Of a stretch of 33,797 bases of DNA, positions 6,664-15,152 are shown in pieces; the first letter of the stretch is position 1; each line of letters begins with the position of its first letter. The notes under the pieces are model-generated. The model searched no databases. It saw only the letters and a program-made list of their open reading frames with translations, and was not told the origin of the DNA. The translations under genes and the position numbers were made by a program. The stretch comes from an uncultured Eubacteriales bacterium (lineage in GTDB: Bacteria > Bacillota > Clostridia > Lachnospirales > Lachnospiraceae), in contig CASFBR010000016.1 of NCBI GenBank assembly GCA_949292795.1, positions 1 to 33,797 on the forward strand, given 5' to 3'.

Positions 6664-8982
6664 TCATCCCCGGGTACGCTCCACATCATATACACACTCC
6701 AGAGAGCGCAGCTTATCGATAATTTTCGTCAGCTCTGTCCGGCCGGACACATCAAAACAGACGTTAATCGTTGCGGTATGATTTTTGCCTGCCCGGCTCT
6801 GCATGGCCGTCACATTGATCTCACGCTCCGTAAAGACCTTCGCCACTTCCACAAGTACACCGACGCCGTCATGGACGTAAATATTGATTTCCGCCTTGTA
6901 AAGCTCCCTGGACGCACCGTCATCCTGCTGCCACTCCGCATCGATCAGACGGGCACGGTCCGCCTCGGAAATGTTCATAATGTTCACACAGTCCGTCCGG
7001 TGGATCGAAATCCCCCGTCCCCGGGTAATAAAGCCTACGATTTCATCGCCGGGAAGCGGGCTGCAGCATTTGGAGAAGCGCACCGCCACATCATCGATCC
7101 CTTTGACAATGATCCCGCTTTTAGATTTCTTGTGCGGACTGGCTGAGCTTGCCCTGCTTTCAGAAATCTGACTTAATACCTGGGCATCCGTCAAAAGCTT
7201 CTTGTGTTCTTTATTGTACTCATCCAGCAGCTTGTTAATGACCTGGCCCTCTTTAAGGCCGCCGTGTCCAATTGCCGCACAGACCGCATCCCAGTCCTTA
7301 AAGCCATATTTTTGCAGCACCTTTTCCACATATTCCGGTTTTGTAAGATTGCTCAGCGTCAAAGCCTTGGATTTGCAGTACTTATCGATCAGCTCCTTGC
7401 CCCGGATAATGTTTTCTTCCTTAAACTCGGTCTTAAACCACTGGTTGATCTTGTTCTTGGCCTGAGTGCTCTTGACAATGGACAGCCAGTCGCGGCTCGG
7501 CCCCTTGGAGTTTTGAGAAGTAATGATTTCAATCCGGTCGCCGTTTTGAATCTTATAATCGATATTTACGAGACGTCCGTTGACCCGCGCGCCGACCATT
7601 TTGTTACCCACAGCGCTGTGGATACTGTAAGCGAAATCGATCGGTGTGGAACCGTTTGGAAGATTTTTTACATCGCCTGCCGGCGTAAAGCAGTAAACGC
7701 TCTCCGAAAACAGGTCCAGGTCATTTTTCAGCAGACTCATAAATTCCTTGTTATCGGACATATCCCGCTGCCACTCAAGAATCTGGCGCAGCCAGGTCAG
7801 CTTGGCCTCCTCACGGTTTTCATTATTGATACCGTTGGGGTCTTCCTTATATTTCCAATGCGCCGCAATACCATATTCCGCTGTGCGGTGCATCTCAAAC
7901 GTACGAATCTGTATTTCAAAAGGCCGTCCCTCCGGCCCGATCAGCGTTGTATGCAGCGACTGATACATATTCTGCTTTGGCATGGCAATGTAATCTTTAA
8001 AGCGCCCCGGGATCGGCGTATATTTTTCATGGATCAGCCCAAGCGCCGCATAGCAGTCCTTAATGGAATCCACGATGATACGCACGGCAAACAGGTCGTA
8101 AATCTGTTCCAGCGTCTTATTCTGATTCACCATCTTTTTATAAATACTGAAAAAGTGCTTCACACGTCCGCTGATCTGCGCCTTGATGCCGCCCTTTTCC
8201 ATACAGTCGCTCACTTCATCTACGATTGCCGCCACATACGCCTGGCGCTCGCTCTTTTTAGAGGCGATCTTTGCCGCAAGATCATAATAGACCTCCGGTT
8301 CAAGATAGCGCAGCGACAGATCATCCAGTTCGATCTTTACTTTAGATATGCCAAGCCGCTGAGCAATGGGCGCATAAATATCCAGTGTTTCTCTGGCCTT
8401 TTCCTTCTGCTTGGCCGGCGACCAGTACTTTGCGGTGCGCATATTGTGCAGGCGGTCGGCAAGCTTTACAAGGATCACCCGGATGTCCTTGGCCATAGCA
8501 AGAAACATCTTGCGCAGATTTTCGGCCTGAACCTCCACCTTATCCTTGGAATACGACAGCTGCCCCAGCTTTGTGACACCGTCAACGATCAGCGCGACCT
8601 CCTTGCCAAATTCCTGTTCGATCTGCTCATCGGTCATCACTGTATCTTCCACAACATCATGGAGCAGACCCCCGACGATCGTCTCCTTATCTAGCTCCAG
8701 GTCCGCCAGGATCAGAGCAACACTTAACGGATGGATAATATACGGCTCCCCGGATTTGCGAAGCTGTCCTTTATGTGCCATATCTGCGATTTTATACGCC
8801 TTTTCAATCTGGCTGATGTCAGTGGACGGATGGTACTTTTTGATCCTGGCAATCAGCTGTTTAAACAAATCTTCGGGTGCTGTAAAGTCCTGCGTATGCA
8901 CAACCTCGTCCTGATCATCATCGATCACTTTAACATCCACAACTTTTTCATGTTCCAAAGCCATATTTCTTTCAGAAGCCAT
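6664..8982 (-). CDS. relA: Bifunctional (p)ppGpp synthetase/hydrolase RelA/SpoT (Rel)
   Basis: A 772-residue Rel enzyme that makes and degrades (p)ppGpp. The hydrolase domain carries HPLSVALILADLEL and the HD pair in GGLLHDVVEDT (about 105-113), so the hydrolase site looks intact. The synthetase domain follows (about 235-390), with RFKDYIAMPKQNMYQSLHT and FEIQIRTFEMHRTAEYGIAAHW. Then come TGS (about 410-470), an RIS/zinc-finger region with RFSKCCSPLPGDEIVGFITR, and a C-terminal ACT domain. An in-frame GTG at 8994 is possible, but the ATG at 8982 has GGTGA 5 nt before it and better spacing. Same strand as apt (104-bp gap) and the MBL gene. It couples amino-acid starvation to transcription, fitting its neighbours apt and aspS. 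Confidence 0.96.
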   Translation of the reverse strand: MASERNMALEHEKVVDVKVIDDDQDEVVHTQDFTAPEDLFKQLIARIKKYHPSTDISQIEKAYKIADMAHKGQLRKSGEPYIIHPLSVALILADLELDKETIVGGLLHDVVEDTVMTDEQIEQEFGKEVALIVDGVTKLGQLSYSKDKVEVQAENLRKMFLAMAKDIRVILVKLADRLHNMRTAKYWSPAKQKEKARETLDIYAPIAQRLGISKVKIELDDLSLRYLEPEVYYDLAAKIASKKSERQAYVAAIVDEVSDCMEKGGIKAQISGRVKHFFSIYKKMVNQNKTLEQIYDLFAVRIIVDSIKDCYAALGLIHEKYTPIPGRFKDYIAMPKQNMYQSLHTTLIGPEGRPFEIQIRTFEMHRTAEYGIAAHWKYKEDPNGINNENREEAKLTWLRQILEWQRDMSDNKEFMSLLKNDLDLFSESVYCFTPAGDVKNLPNGSTPIDFAYSIHSAVGNKMVGARVNGRLVNIDYKIQNGDRIEIITSQNSKGPSRDWLSIVKSTQAKNKINQWFKTEFKEENIIRGKELIDKYCKSKALTLSNLTKPEYVEKVLQKYGFKDWDAVCAAIGHGGLKEGQVINKLLDEYNKEHKKLLTDAQVLSQISESRASSASPHKKSKSGIIVKGIDDVAVRFSKCCSPLPGDEIVGFITRGRGISIHRTDCVNIMNISEADRARLIDAEWQQDDGASRELYKAEINIYVHDGVGVLVEVAKVFTEREINVTAMQSRAGKNHTATINVCFDVSGRTELTKIIDKLRSLECVYDVERTRG

Positions 8983-9086
8983 ATTTATCACCACTTTCCT
9001 CTGGCCCTTTGCCCTTACGATTCATATCCTAGGCCAAAAATCTATTTGGAAAACCAGAAATCTATTCAGGCCGGTCTGGTCTGCCT

Positions 9087-9611
9087 TTACTTGCCCTCAT
9101 AAATGATCGCCGATTCCACAGGATAGCCCGCCAGCCGTTCCCGTCCGTGAAGGCCTGCCAGCTCAATGAGAAAAACAACCTTTTCCACAACGCCGCCAAG
9201 GCGCTCCACAAGCCGGATGTTGGCTTCCATCGTTCCGCCGGTGGCCAACAGATCATCCACAAGGACGACCTTTTGTCCCGGTTTAATGGCATCCTTATGA
9301 ATCTCCACCTCTGCGGTGCCATATTCAAGATCATACTGCTGGGACACCGTTTCTCTCGGGAGCTTTCCTTTCTTGCGGATTACAACAAAGCCTTTCCCCA
9401 GCTTATATGCGATCGGCATTCCAAAAATAAATCCACGGGCTTCCGGCCCCACAACAACATCAAAATCAACGCCATCCAGAAATCCGCTCATTGTGTCAAT
9501 AGCCAGACGCAGTCCGTCCGGGTCCTGGATCACGGTTGTAATATCTCTGAATATAATTCCTTCTTCTGGAAAATCCGGTATACTTACGACATAATCTTCA
9601 AGTTTTTTCAT
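9087..9611 (-). CDS. apt: Adenine phosphoribosyltransferase
   Basis: A 174-residue enzyme converting adenine and PRPP to AMP (purine salvage). It has the N-terminal VSIPDFPEEGIIFRDITT (about 9-26), VVGPEARGFIFG (about 54-65) and the PRPP-binding VVLVDDLLATGGT (about 115-127). Length matches the family. The ATG at 9611 follows AAGGAG by 9 nt. It precedes relA, a conserved pair in Firmicutes. The gap upstream towards recJ is filled by a plus-strand AIM24 gene, so apt-relA may not be cotranscribed with recJ here. Confidence 0.97.
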   Translation of the reverse strand: MKKLEDYVVSIPDFPEEGIIFRDITTVIQDPDGLRLAIDTMSGFLDGVDFDVVVGPEARGFIFGMPIAYKLGKGFVVIRKKGKLPRETVSQQYDLEYGTAEVEIHKDAIKPGQKVVLVDDLLATGGTMEANIRLVERLGGVVEKVVFLIELAGLHGRERLAGYPVESAIIYEGK

Positions 9612-9850
9612 CCCAAAAGCTCCTTTTTATCAATATGAAACAAGTGCCCGGCCTTGACTGCAGCCCTTCCTATCCGTTTTCTCACGCGCCCGGCCTTGCC
9701 GGCGACTTCATCCCGCCGGGCAACCTCGTGCCTTCGGCACTCGGTCACGGCTTCGCCGCATGCTTCGTCCAAAACAGCCGCAGCTCTGCCAGCAGCTCTG
9801 CGGCTGTTTTTCCTCAGCGCCCGGCTCATTGCTAATGAACATTATATACC
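9612..9850. other. GC-rich intergenic stretch upstream of apt
   Basis: The stretch has many small dyads, such as GTGCC-TTC-GGCAC near 9729-9741, and two GCCCGGCCTTG copies (9649 and 9698 regions). It carries a strong hairpin at 9771-9811. A 73-codon minus-strand frame ends in an ATGA overlap with apt but has no ribosome site and a repetitive Arg/Ala-rich composition, so I do not call it. A TATAAT on the minus strand (9846-9841) has a poor -35 and is only a weak candidate promoter for apt. Confidence 0.5.
9771..9811. terminator. Bidirectional terminator-like hairpin between AIM24 and apt
   Basis: AAAACAGCCGCAG (9771-9783) pairs with CTGCGGCTGTTTT (9798-9810), a perfect 13-bp stem with a 14-nt loop. 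T runs flank both sides (five on plus, four on minus). On the minus strand it would stop transcripts coming from recJ before apt. Confidence 0.6.
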
Positions 9851-9917
9851 AAAACAGGGAAAAAGGGAAGATGAATCTTGGCGGGCGGGTTTTGGATTGT
9901 TAAAGGGCGGGCAGTTA

Positions 9918-9970
9918 GGGGGTGCCGGGGCAACTTTGTTTAGTTGGGGTTGCCGGGGCAGCTTTGTTTT
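9918..9970. repeat. 25-bp direct repeat overlapping the AIM24 promoter
   Basis: Two copies, 9918-9942 and 9946-9970, share 22 of 25 positions (core TGCCGGGGCA, then CTTTGTTT). The second copy contains the -35 and most of the spacer of the AIM24 promoter. The layout could be a paired binding site or a promoter duplication. Confidence 0.65.
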
Positions 9971-9978
9971 GATAAAAT
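9950..9978 (+). promoter_or_regulatory. Promoter of the AIM24 gene
   Basis: TTGCCG (9950-9955), a 17-bp spacer and TAAAAT (9973-9978), with a start expected near 9985. This is about 29 nt before the AIM24 ATG, which has a strong ribosome site. Consensus and spacing only. Confidence 0.65.
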
Positions 9979-10013
9979 AAGCATATGAAAATATTGTCAA
10001 GGAGGGTAACATA

Positions 10014-10694
10014 ATGAGATACGAAATCAAAGGACAGCCATTTCCTGTCGTTATCTGCTATCTTGAAAACGGTGAGCAGATGATCACGGAGCGCGGGTCT
10101 ATGGTATGGCAGTCTCCGAACATTCGCATGGAAACTAACGGGGGAGGACTTGGAAAAATGTTTTCAAAAGCATTTTCCGGTGAAAGCATGTTCCAGAATA
10201 TCTATACAAGCGAGCGCGGCACCGGCATGATCGCTTTTGGCTCAAGCTTTCCCGGAAAGATCATTCCTATTGAGATTACGCCCCATAAGAACATGATCCT
10301 TCAGAAAAAAGCTTTTCTGGCATCCGAGGCCGGCGTGGAACTGAGCATCCATTTTAACAAAAAGCTTGGAGCCGGATTTTTCGGCGGCGAGGGATTTATC
10401 ATGCAGCGGCTTTCCGGCAGCGGTATTGCGTTTGCTGAGATTGACGGAGAGCTGATCGAATATGAGCTGGCTCCGGGTCAGGAGATCATCGTTGATACCG
10501 GAAATGTTGCAGGCTTTGAGTCCACTGTTTCGATCGATATTCGCCAGGTCAGCGGGTTAAAAAATAAGTTTTTCGGCGGCGAGGGATTTTTTAATACCGT
10601 TCTTACCGGCCCAGGCAAAATCTGGCTCCAGACCATGCCGGTTTCCGGAGTTGCAGAAGCGCTCCGGCCATTCTTTCCCACAGGCAACAGCTAA
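10014..10694 (+). CDS. AIM24 / TIGR00266 family protein
   Basis: A 226-residue all-beta protein of the AIM24 family (bacterial TIGR00266 type). Family features are the N-terminal MRYEIKGQPFPVVICYLENG, the glycine-rich GGGLGKMFSKAFSGES (about 43-58) and two similar segments, GAGFFGGEGFIMQRLSGSG (about 118-136) and KFFGGEGFFNTVLTGPG (about 183-199), as in an internally duplicated beta-sandwich. No signal peptide or membrane segment. AAGGAGG lies 8-9 nt before the ATG. The biochemical role is unknown to me. It is a single plus-strand gene set inside the minus-strand recJ-apt string, with its own promoter. Confidence 0.88.
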   Translation: MRYEIKGQPFPVVICYLENGEQMITERGSMVWQSPNIRMETNGGGLGKMFSKAFSGESMFQNIYTSERGTGMIAFGSSFPGKIIPIEITPHKNMILQKKAFLASEAGVELSIHFNKKLGAGFFGGEGFIMQRLSGSGIAFAEIDGELIEYELAPGQEIIVDTGNVAGFESTVSIDIRQVSGLKNKFFGGEGFFNTVLTGPGKIWLQTMPVSGVAEALRPFFPTGNS

Positions 10695-10710
10695 ATATTT
10701 TAACGGACAA

Positions 10711-10741
10711 ATGCCTCTGAGAGACGATCTCCCAGAGGCAT
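10711..10741. terminator. Hairpin after the AIM24 gene, between convergent AIM24 and recJ
   Basis: ATGCCTCTG (10711-10719) pairs with CAGAGGCAT (10733-10741), extended by GAGA/TCTC with a mismatch. It lies 17 bp after the AIM24 stop and in the 161-bp gap to the recJ end. T tracts are short on both sides, so it is a weak or factor-assisted terminator at best. Confidence 0.45.
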
Positions 10742-10855
10742 GACTGCCCTGTATTATCCACAATTTTCAATCCGGACAGTTTTTTAAAGCATCTGATGCT
10801 TCCATATTTCCACACAGTAAATCACCGGGGCCTACGCCTTTTCTCCCAAAATTTC

Positions 10856-12640
10856 CTACTTCCGCGGTATATGGCAGTAGCCTGTCACAACGATCTGAAC
10901 CGATACCTTCCCCATATATTCATTAATATCCGGATAATAGGTCATGGCAAGCTCTACATGATTCGGCTTTCCGGCAAACATCTGTGCCTTTTGCTCCTCT
11001 CCAAATTCTTCGGCAATAAATTGCTCAAACGCCGGAATATCCCCAAAATAAATCGCTTCCGCGGTCGTCTGGTAATCATCCGTCACAAGCATTTTCAGCA
11101 CATTTTGGTTTTTTCCGATCACACGCGCTTTAAGTATGCGAAAATATTTTTCTGCAAAAACCGGCTTGGGATTTCCCTTTCCAAAAGGCTCCAAAAGCTC
11201 CATCTGACGTATAAAGTCCATTGTGGCATAGCCGACAGGCATCGGCACATCGATACGCACGACCGGAATAAAATCGTCCTCTGTCAGCGTAGATGCCGCA
11301 TTAAGCTTCTGGCGCAAAGGCTCCAGATTTTCCTCCTTTAAAGTCAGCCCGGCAGCCATAGGATGTCCGCCGAACCGTTCAAGCAGCGCTTTCTGCCGGG
11401 TCAGTTCCATAAACATATTATATGCTTCGATTGAACGGCCGGAGCCTTTTACAAGGCCATGCTCCACACGGGTAAATACAAGCGCCGGCTTATGATATTT
11501 CTCCCGGATGCGCCCGGCAATGATCCCCACAAGGCTCTCATGACAGTTTTCCAAAAGCACAAGCAAAACCTTATCCTCTTTCAGCTGTGAATGTTCGATC
11601 TTTTCCACTGCCTGCTCAACGCCGGCAGCAGTAAGATTCTTCCGGCTGTCATTTAGCTCCTTTAATTCGCCGGCCATCATTGCCGCCTGCTGTTCATCCC
11701 GCGCACCAAGAAGGTCCAGCGCAATCCTGACCGTATCCAGCCGTCCGGCGGCGTTAAAGCATGGGCCGATCACAAAACCGATATGATAGGCCCCAAGGCG
11801 GTCGGGGTTCAGCTTATTTGCCGCAATCAGCGCCTTCAGCCCCGTATTTTTCGTGTGTCTTACCATCTCAAGTCCCAATCGCACAATAATGCGGTTTTCA
11901 TCCTGAAGGTCCATCACATCCGCCACGGTAGCGATGGCCGCATATTCGAGAAACGCATATTTTTCATTCTCCGGAAGATGGCTGCGGTCATAAAGATTAC
12001 AGATCAGTTTAAACGCCACACCGGCGCCGCACAGCTTTTTAAATGGATACGGGCAGTCCGGCTGCTTGGGATTTACAATAGCATCCGCCGCAACGCGCAG
12101 TATACGGACGGAGCCATCCTCCTGCTCTTCAAAAGGAATATCATGGTGGTCGGTCACGATCACCTCCATCCCCAGCTCCTTGGCCCGCTCTATGGCATCA
12201 AAAGCGGCAATCCCGTTATCACATGTCACAATCATTCCAGCCCCGCTCTCAAAGGCCTGCTCAACAATGCGCCGGTTCAGACCATAACCTTCCGACACGC
12301 GATCCGGCGTATAGATCATGCAGTCCGCGCCAAGCCGCGTCAGCCCCTGGCGCAGTATAAAGCCGGACATAATGCCATCCACGTCAAAATCCGAAGCGAC
12401 CGCAATTTTTTTCCCCGCCTTTATGGCCGCCATGATCATATCCGCAGCCTTTGTCAAATCCTTCATCTGCTCCGGCGGATAAAAATCCTTTGTGTCTCCA
12501 TATAAATATTTGCGTATATCTTCAGGTTCACGGACATCCCGGTTGACAATCAGCCGTGCCAGCACCGGATTAATATGAAAATCCCTGGCAATCTGGCCAA
12601 AATCCGCCCGCTTTGCCCAAACAACCCATTTTTCCTTCAT
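10856..12640 (-). CDS. recJ: Single-stranded-DNA-specific exonuclease RecJ
   Basis: A 594-residue 5'-3' ssDNA exonuclease of the DHH family, acting in recombination and mismatch repair. Visible motifs are IAVASDFDVDGIMSGF (about 78-93; Asp cluster), VTDHHDIP (about 156-163, the DHH motif), ATVADVMDL (about 234-242), CFNAAGRLDT (about 281-290) and the DHHA1 motif ERFGGHPMAAGL (about 410-421). A C-terminal OB-like region follows. The ATG at 12640 follows GAGGAG by 9 nt. Length is at the short end of the usual range. It lies between secDF and apt as in other Firmicutes, but a 260-bp gap with a dispersed repeat separates it from secDF. Confidence 0.95.
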   Translation of the reverse strand: MKEKWVVWAKRADFGQIARDFHINPVLARLIVNRDVREPEDIRKYLYGDTKDFYPPEQMKDLTKAADMIMAAIKAGKKIAVASDFDVDGIMSGFILRQGLTRLGADCMIYTPDRVSEGYGLNRRIVEQAFESGAGMIVTCDNGIAAFDAIERAKELGMEVIVTDHHDIPFEEQEDGSVRILRVAADAIVNPKQPDCPYPFKKLCGAGVAFKLICNLYDRSHLPENEKYAFLEYAAIATVADVMDLQDENRIIVRLGLEMVRHTKNTGLKALIAANKLNPDRLGAYHIGFVIGPCFNAAGRLDTVRIALDLLGARDEQQAAMMAGELKELNDSRKNLTAAGVEQAVEKIEHSQLKEDKVLLVLLENCHESLVGIIAGRIREKYHKPALVFTRVEHGLVKGSGRSIEAYNMFMELTRQKALLERFGGHPMAAGLTLKEENLEPLRQKLNAASTLTEDDFIPVVRIDVPMPVGYATMDFIRQMELLEPFGKGNPKPVFAEKYFRILKARVIGKNQNVLKMLVTDDYQTTAEAIYFGDIPAFEQFIAEEFGEEQKAQMFAGKPNHVELAMTYYPDINEYMGKVSVQIVVTGYCHIPRK

Positions 12641-12675
12641 TCCAACACTCCTCTTTATTTATTATAAAAGCCCCA

Positions 12676-12788
12676 GCGCGCAGCAACCGGCTTTCATCTC
12701 CTATCCTGCCCCGGACGGCGGCCCGGCGTAAGGGCGTACCTGCACGCAATAATGCCTGGACATTGGACGGCCCCAAACGTATGAGCAC
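12676..12788. repeat. Dispersed intergenic repeat, copy A
   Basis: This 113-bp stretch between secDF and recJ matches 17173-17299 at 92 of 113 aligned positions by my count, after removing a 14-bp duplication in copy B. Shared blocks include CGCAGCAACCGG, GGCGTAAG, CCTGCACGCAA and ACGTATGAGCAC. Both copies lie in the same orientation, upstream of a minus-strand gene. No transposase or terminal inverted repeats are seen. Confidence 0.8.
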
Positions 12789-12863
12789 GATGCGCAAATG
12801 CGCGCAAGTGCGAATACTTTCGGCCGGAGCTTTTATTAAACACCGTTTTCTGTGAAATAAACA

Positions 12864-12885
12864 CGCCCGGCACAGCTGCCGGGCG
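12864..12885 (-). terminator. Terminator-like hairpin after secDF
   Basis: CGCCCGGCA (12864-12872) pairs with TGCCGGGCG (12877-12885), a perfect 9-bp stem with a 4-nt loop, 15 bp past the secDF stop. On the minus strand it is followed by TGTTTATTT, a weak T tract. It probably reduces read-through into recJ. Confidence 0.6.
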
Positions 12886-12900
12886 CAAAAGTACAATAAT

Positions 12901-15147
12901 TTAATTATTTTTCTTTGTCTTCTTTGAAAATTTCTTTGTCATTAAATACCACAAAGAACCTGTAATGCATACGGAGGAATAAGCGCCGCCTACAATACCG
13001 GCCATCAGCGGAAGGGCAAATTCCCGAATCGAGGAAACGCCGAGCACATAGAGCATAAATACCATAATGAACGTCGTCAGTGAGGTATTGATACTTCTTG
13101 AAAATGTCTGCGTAATACTCGTATTTACGATCAGTGCCAGATCCGAGGATGCCATCAGCTTACGGTTTTCACGGATACGGTCAAAAATGACAATGGTCGC
13201 ATTGATGGAATAACCGACAATGGTCAGCATACATGCAATAAAGGTGTTGCCTACCGGAATACGAACAATGGCATAAACCGCCAGAACAACAAGCACGTCG
13301 TGACAGAGGGCAAGCACCGCACTGGCGCCAAACTTAATATCCTTAAAACGTATCCAGATATAGATCAGCATTAAAATACCTGAAATGATCACGGAAACAA
13401 CTGCGTTGGTACGCATCTCGCCGCTGACAACACCGGTAATATTTTCCTCAGTGATTCCACCGTCGGCGTTAACGCCGTAATCGGAGATCAGTGTATCTTT
13501 AAGAGCCGAGCGCTGCTCGGAGTCAAGTACCTGTGTCTTGATTACAATGTCATTGCTGTCCTTCACATTCTGGAGCTGAATATCGGTATTTCCGGTCTGT
13601 TCCTCAATCATCGCTCTGAGAGCCTCGCCGTCCTCGCCGGTCACATCGATATAGTCATTCATGGTCACAGTCATCGATGTACCGCCGGTAAAGTCAAGGC
13701 TGTAATTTAAGCCGCTGCCGCTGCCGATACTGTGAATACCGATGGCGATCAGTCCGGCTGTGATCACAACAAATGAAATCAGGTAAAACAGAGCTTTGCG
13801 TCCGATGAAATTAAACGGCTTATGCTCTTTTTGCCGGCCGTAAAACTTCTCTGCGGTCAGGCCCATGGAGAAAAATCCGGCCATAACTACGCGGGTCACA
13901 AACAGTGCCGTGATCATGGATAATACAATACCAAGCGCCAGTGTTGTGGCAAATCCGCGGATTGTTCCGGTACCCATCAGATACAGTACCGCAGCTGCAA
14001 TCAGCGTTGTAATATTACCGTCAAGGATTGCGGAAAGCGCTTTATGGTAGCCAAGCTTAATGGAATTTTCAACTGTCTTGCCTTTGGCGATCTCCTCTTT
14101 AATACGGGTGAAAATAATGACATTGGCATCCACGGCCATACCGATGGACAGGATAATACCGGCAATACCCGGCAGTGTCAGCGTCACATCGAAGGCGTTA
14201 AGGAAGCACAGCATCATAACAAGGTAAAGCGTCAGGGCAATACTTGCAGCCACACCGGAAATGCGGTAGAAGCAGATCATAAAAATAACGATCAGTATGA
14301 AACCGATAGCCGCTGCCAGAAGGCTTGTATTGACTGCATCCTCGCCAAGCTTTGCGCCTACGACCGTTGAGGACACTTCGCTTAATGTCAGCTTCAGCAC
14401 GCCAAGGCGGATGCTTGTGGCAAGACTGTTGGCCGACTCATAAGTAAAGCTGCCGCTGATGACACAGTCGCCGCCGCTGATCGTCTGCTGAACAACCGGA
14501 TAGCTGATCACTTCGCCGTCGTAAACAATATAAATCGGATTGCCGATGTTTCTTGAGGTTGCTTCCTCAAACTTTTTTCCGCCCTCGCTGCTGAAGGTCA
14601 CGCGGACAACATATTCGCTGTTGCCGTACTCGTTCTGCTGAGTCGTCACCTGGGCATCCACAACATCATTTCCGTCCAGCACCAGATCCCATCCATACAA
14701 TGAAGCGTCAAAACCGGAGCTGCTCTGAGTTTCTTCGCTTTCTTCGGTCTCATCCTCATCGGAGCTGTCTGTGCTTCCCTGCTCGTAAAACTCAATCGTC
14801 CCCGGATTTCCAAGCGTTGCCAGCATTTCCTCGGCATTATAGACGCCGGGAATCTCCACAACGATACGGTCAGCGCCCTGCTGGTATACCTCAGCTTCGG
14901 TACTGTACACGCTGACACGCTGCTGCAGCTTGTACACCGTATCATTCATATCCTCCGCTGATGGATTATCCTCGTTTACCTCATAAGTAATACTTACGCC
15001 GCCGGCCAGATCAAGGCCAAGCTTAATGTTTTTGGCGCTGCCCTGATGCTTGTCGCCAACGCCCACCAGCGCCACGAAGGCACATGCAGCGATTACGGCA
15101 AGTACCAGCACAAAGCCGATAATATTGCGTTTTTTGTGATTCTTCAT
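12901..15147 (-). CDS. secDF: SecDF fusion protein, Sec export accessory subunit
   Basis: A 748-residue fusion of SecD and SecF, an inner-membrane proton-driven helper of SecYEG. The SecD half has an N-terminal membrane helix (about 8-30), LGLDLAGGVSITYEV (about 42-56), an extracytoplasmic domain with an acidic Ser/Glu/Asp-rich stretch (about 127-145) and membrane helices with GIILSIGMAVDANVIIFTRI. The SecF half has LDFTGGTSMTVTM and IVGYSINATIVIFDRIREN. The frame is open upstream to 15201, but the ATG at 15147 (MKNHKKRN) follows AAGGAG by 10 nt and gives the normal N-terminus. It starts 5 bp after the scfB stop, so the two are cotranscribed. Confidence 0.96.
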   Translation of the reverse strand: MKNHKKRNIIGFVLVLAVIAACAFVALVGVGDKHQGSAKNIKLGLDLAGGVSITYEVNEDNPSAEDMNDTVYKLQQRVSVYSTEAEVYQQGADRIVVEIPGVYNAEEMLATLGNPGTIEFYEQGSTDSSDEDETEESEETQSSSGFDASLYGWDLVLDGNDVVDAQVTTQQNEYGNSEYVVRVTFSSEGGKKFEEATSRNIGNPIYIVYDGEVISYPVVQQTISGGDCVISGSFTYESANSLATSIRLGVLKLTLSEVSSTVVGAKLGEDAVNTSLLAAAIGFILIVIFMICFYRISGVAASIALTLYLVMMLCFLNAFDVTLTLPGIAGIILSIGMAVDANVIIFTRIKEEIAKGKTVENSIKLGYHKALSAILDGNITTLIAAAVLYLMGTGTIRGFATTLALGIVLSMITALFVTRVVMAGFFSMGLTAEKFYGRQKEHKPFNFIGRKALFYLISFVVITAGLIAIGIHSIGSGSGLNYSLDFTGGTSMTVTMNDYIDVTGEDGEALRAMIEEQTGNTDIQLQNVKDSNDIVIKTQVLDSEQRSALKDTLISDYGVNADGGITEENITGVVSGEMRTNAVVSVIISGILMLIYIWIRFKDIKFGASAVLALCHDVLVVLAVYAIVRIPVGNTFIACMLTIVGYSINATIVIFDRIRENRKLMASSDLALIVNTSITQTFSRSINTSLTTFIMVFMLYVLGVSSIREFALPLMAGIVGGAYSSVCITGSLWYLMTKKFSKKTKKNN

Positions 15148-15152
15148 GTCCG

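Noticed and set aside
7204..8694. 496-codon plus-strand open frame
   Set aside because: It lies fully antisense to relA, whose domains are clear; no ribosome site and no recognisable family.
9608..9829. 73-codon minus-strand frame overlapping the apt start (ATGA)
   Set aside because: The overlap is attractive, but there is no ribosome site, it spans a strong hairpin, and the Arg/Ala repetition reflects GC-rich intergenic DNA.
12570..12896. 108-codon minus-strand frame over repeat copy A, similar to the frame at 17130-17348
   Set aside because: The similarity follows from the shared DNA repeat; both lack ribosome sites and copy A runs through the secDF terminator hairpin.
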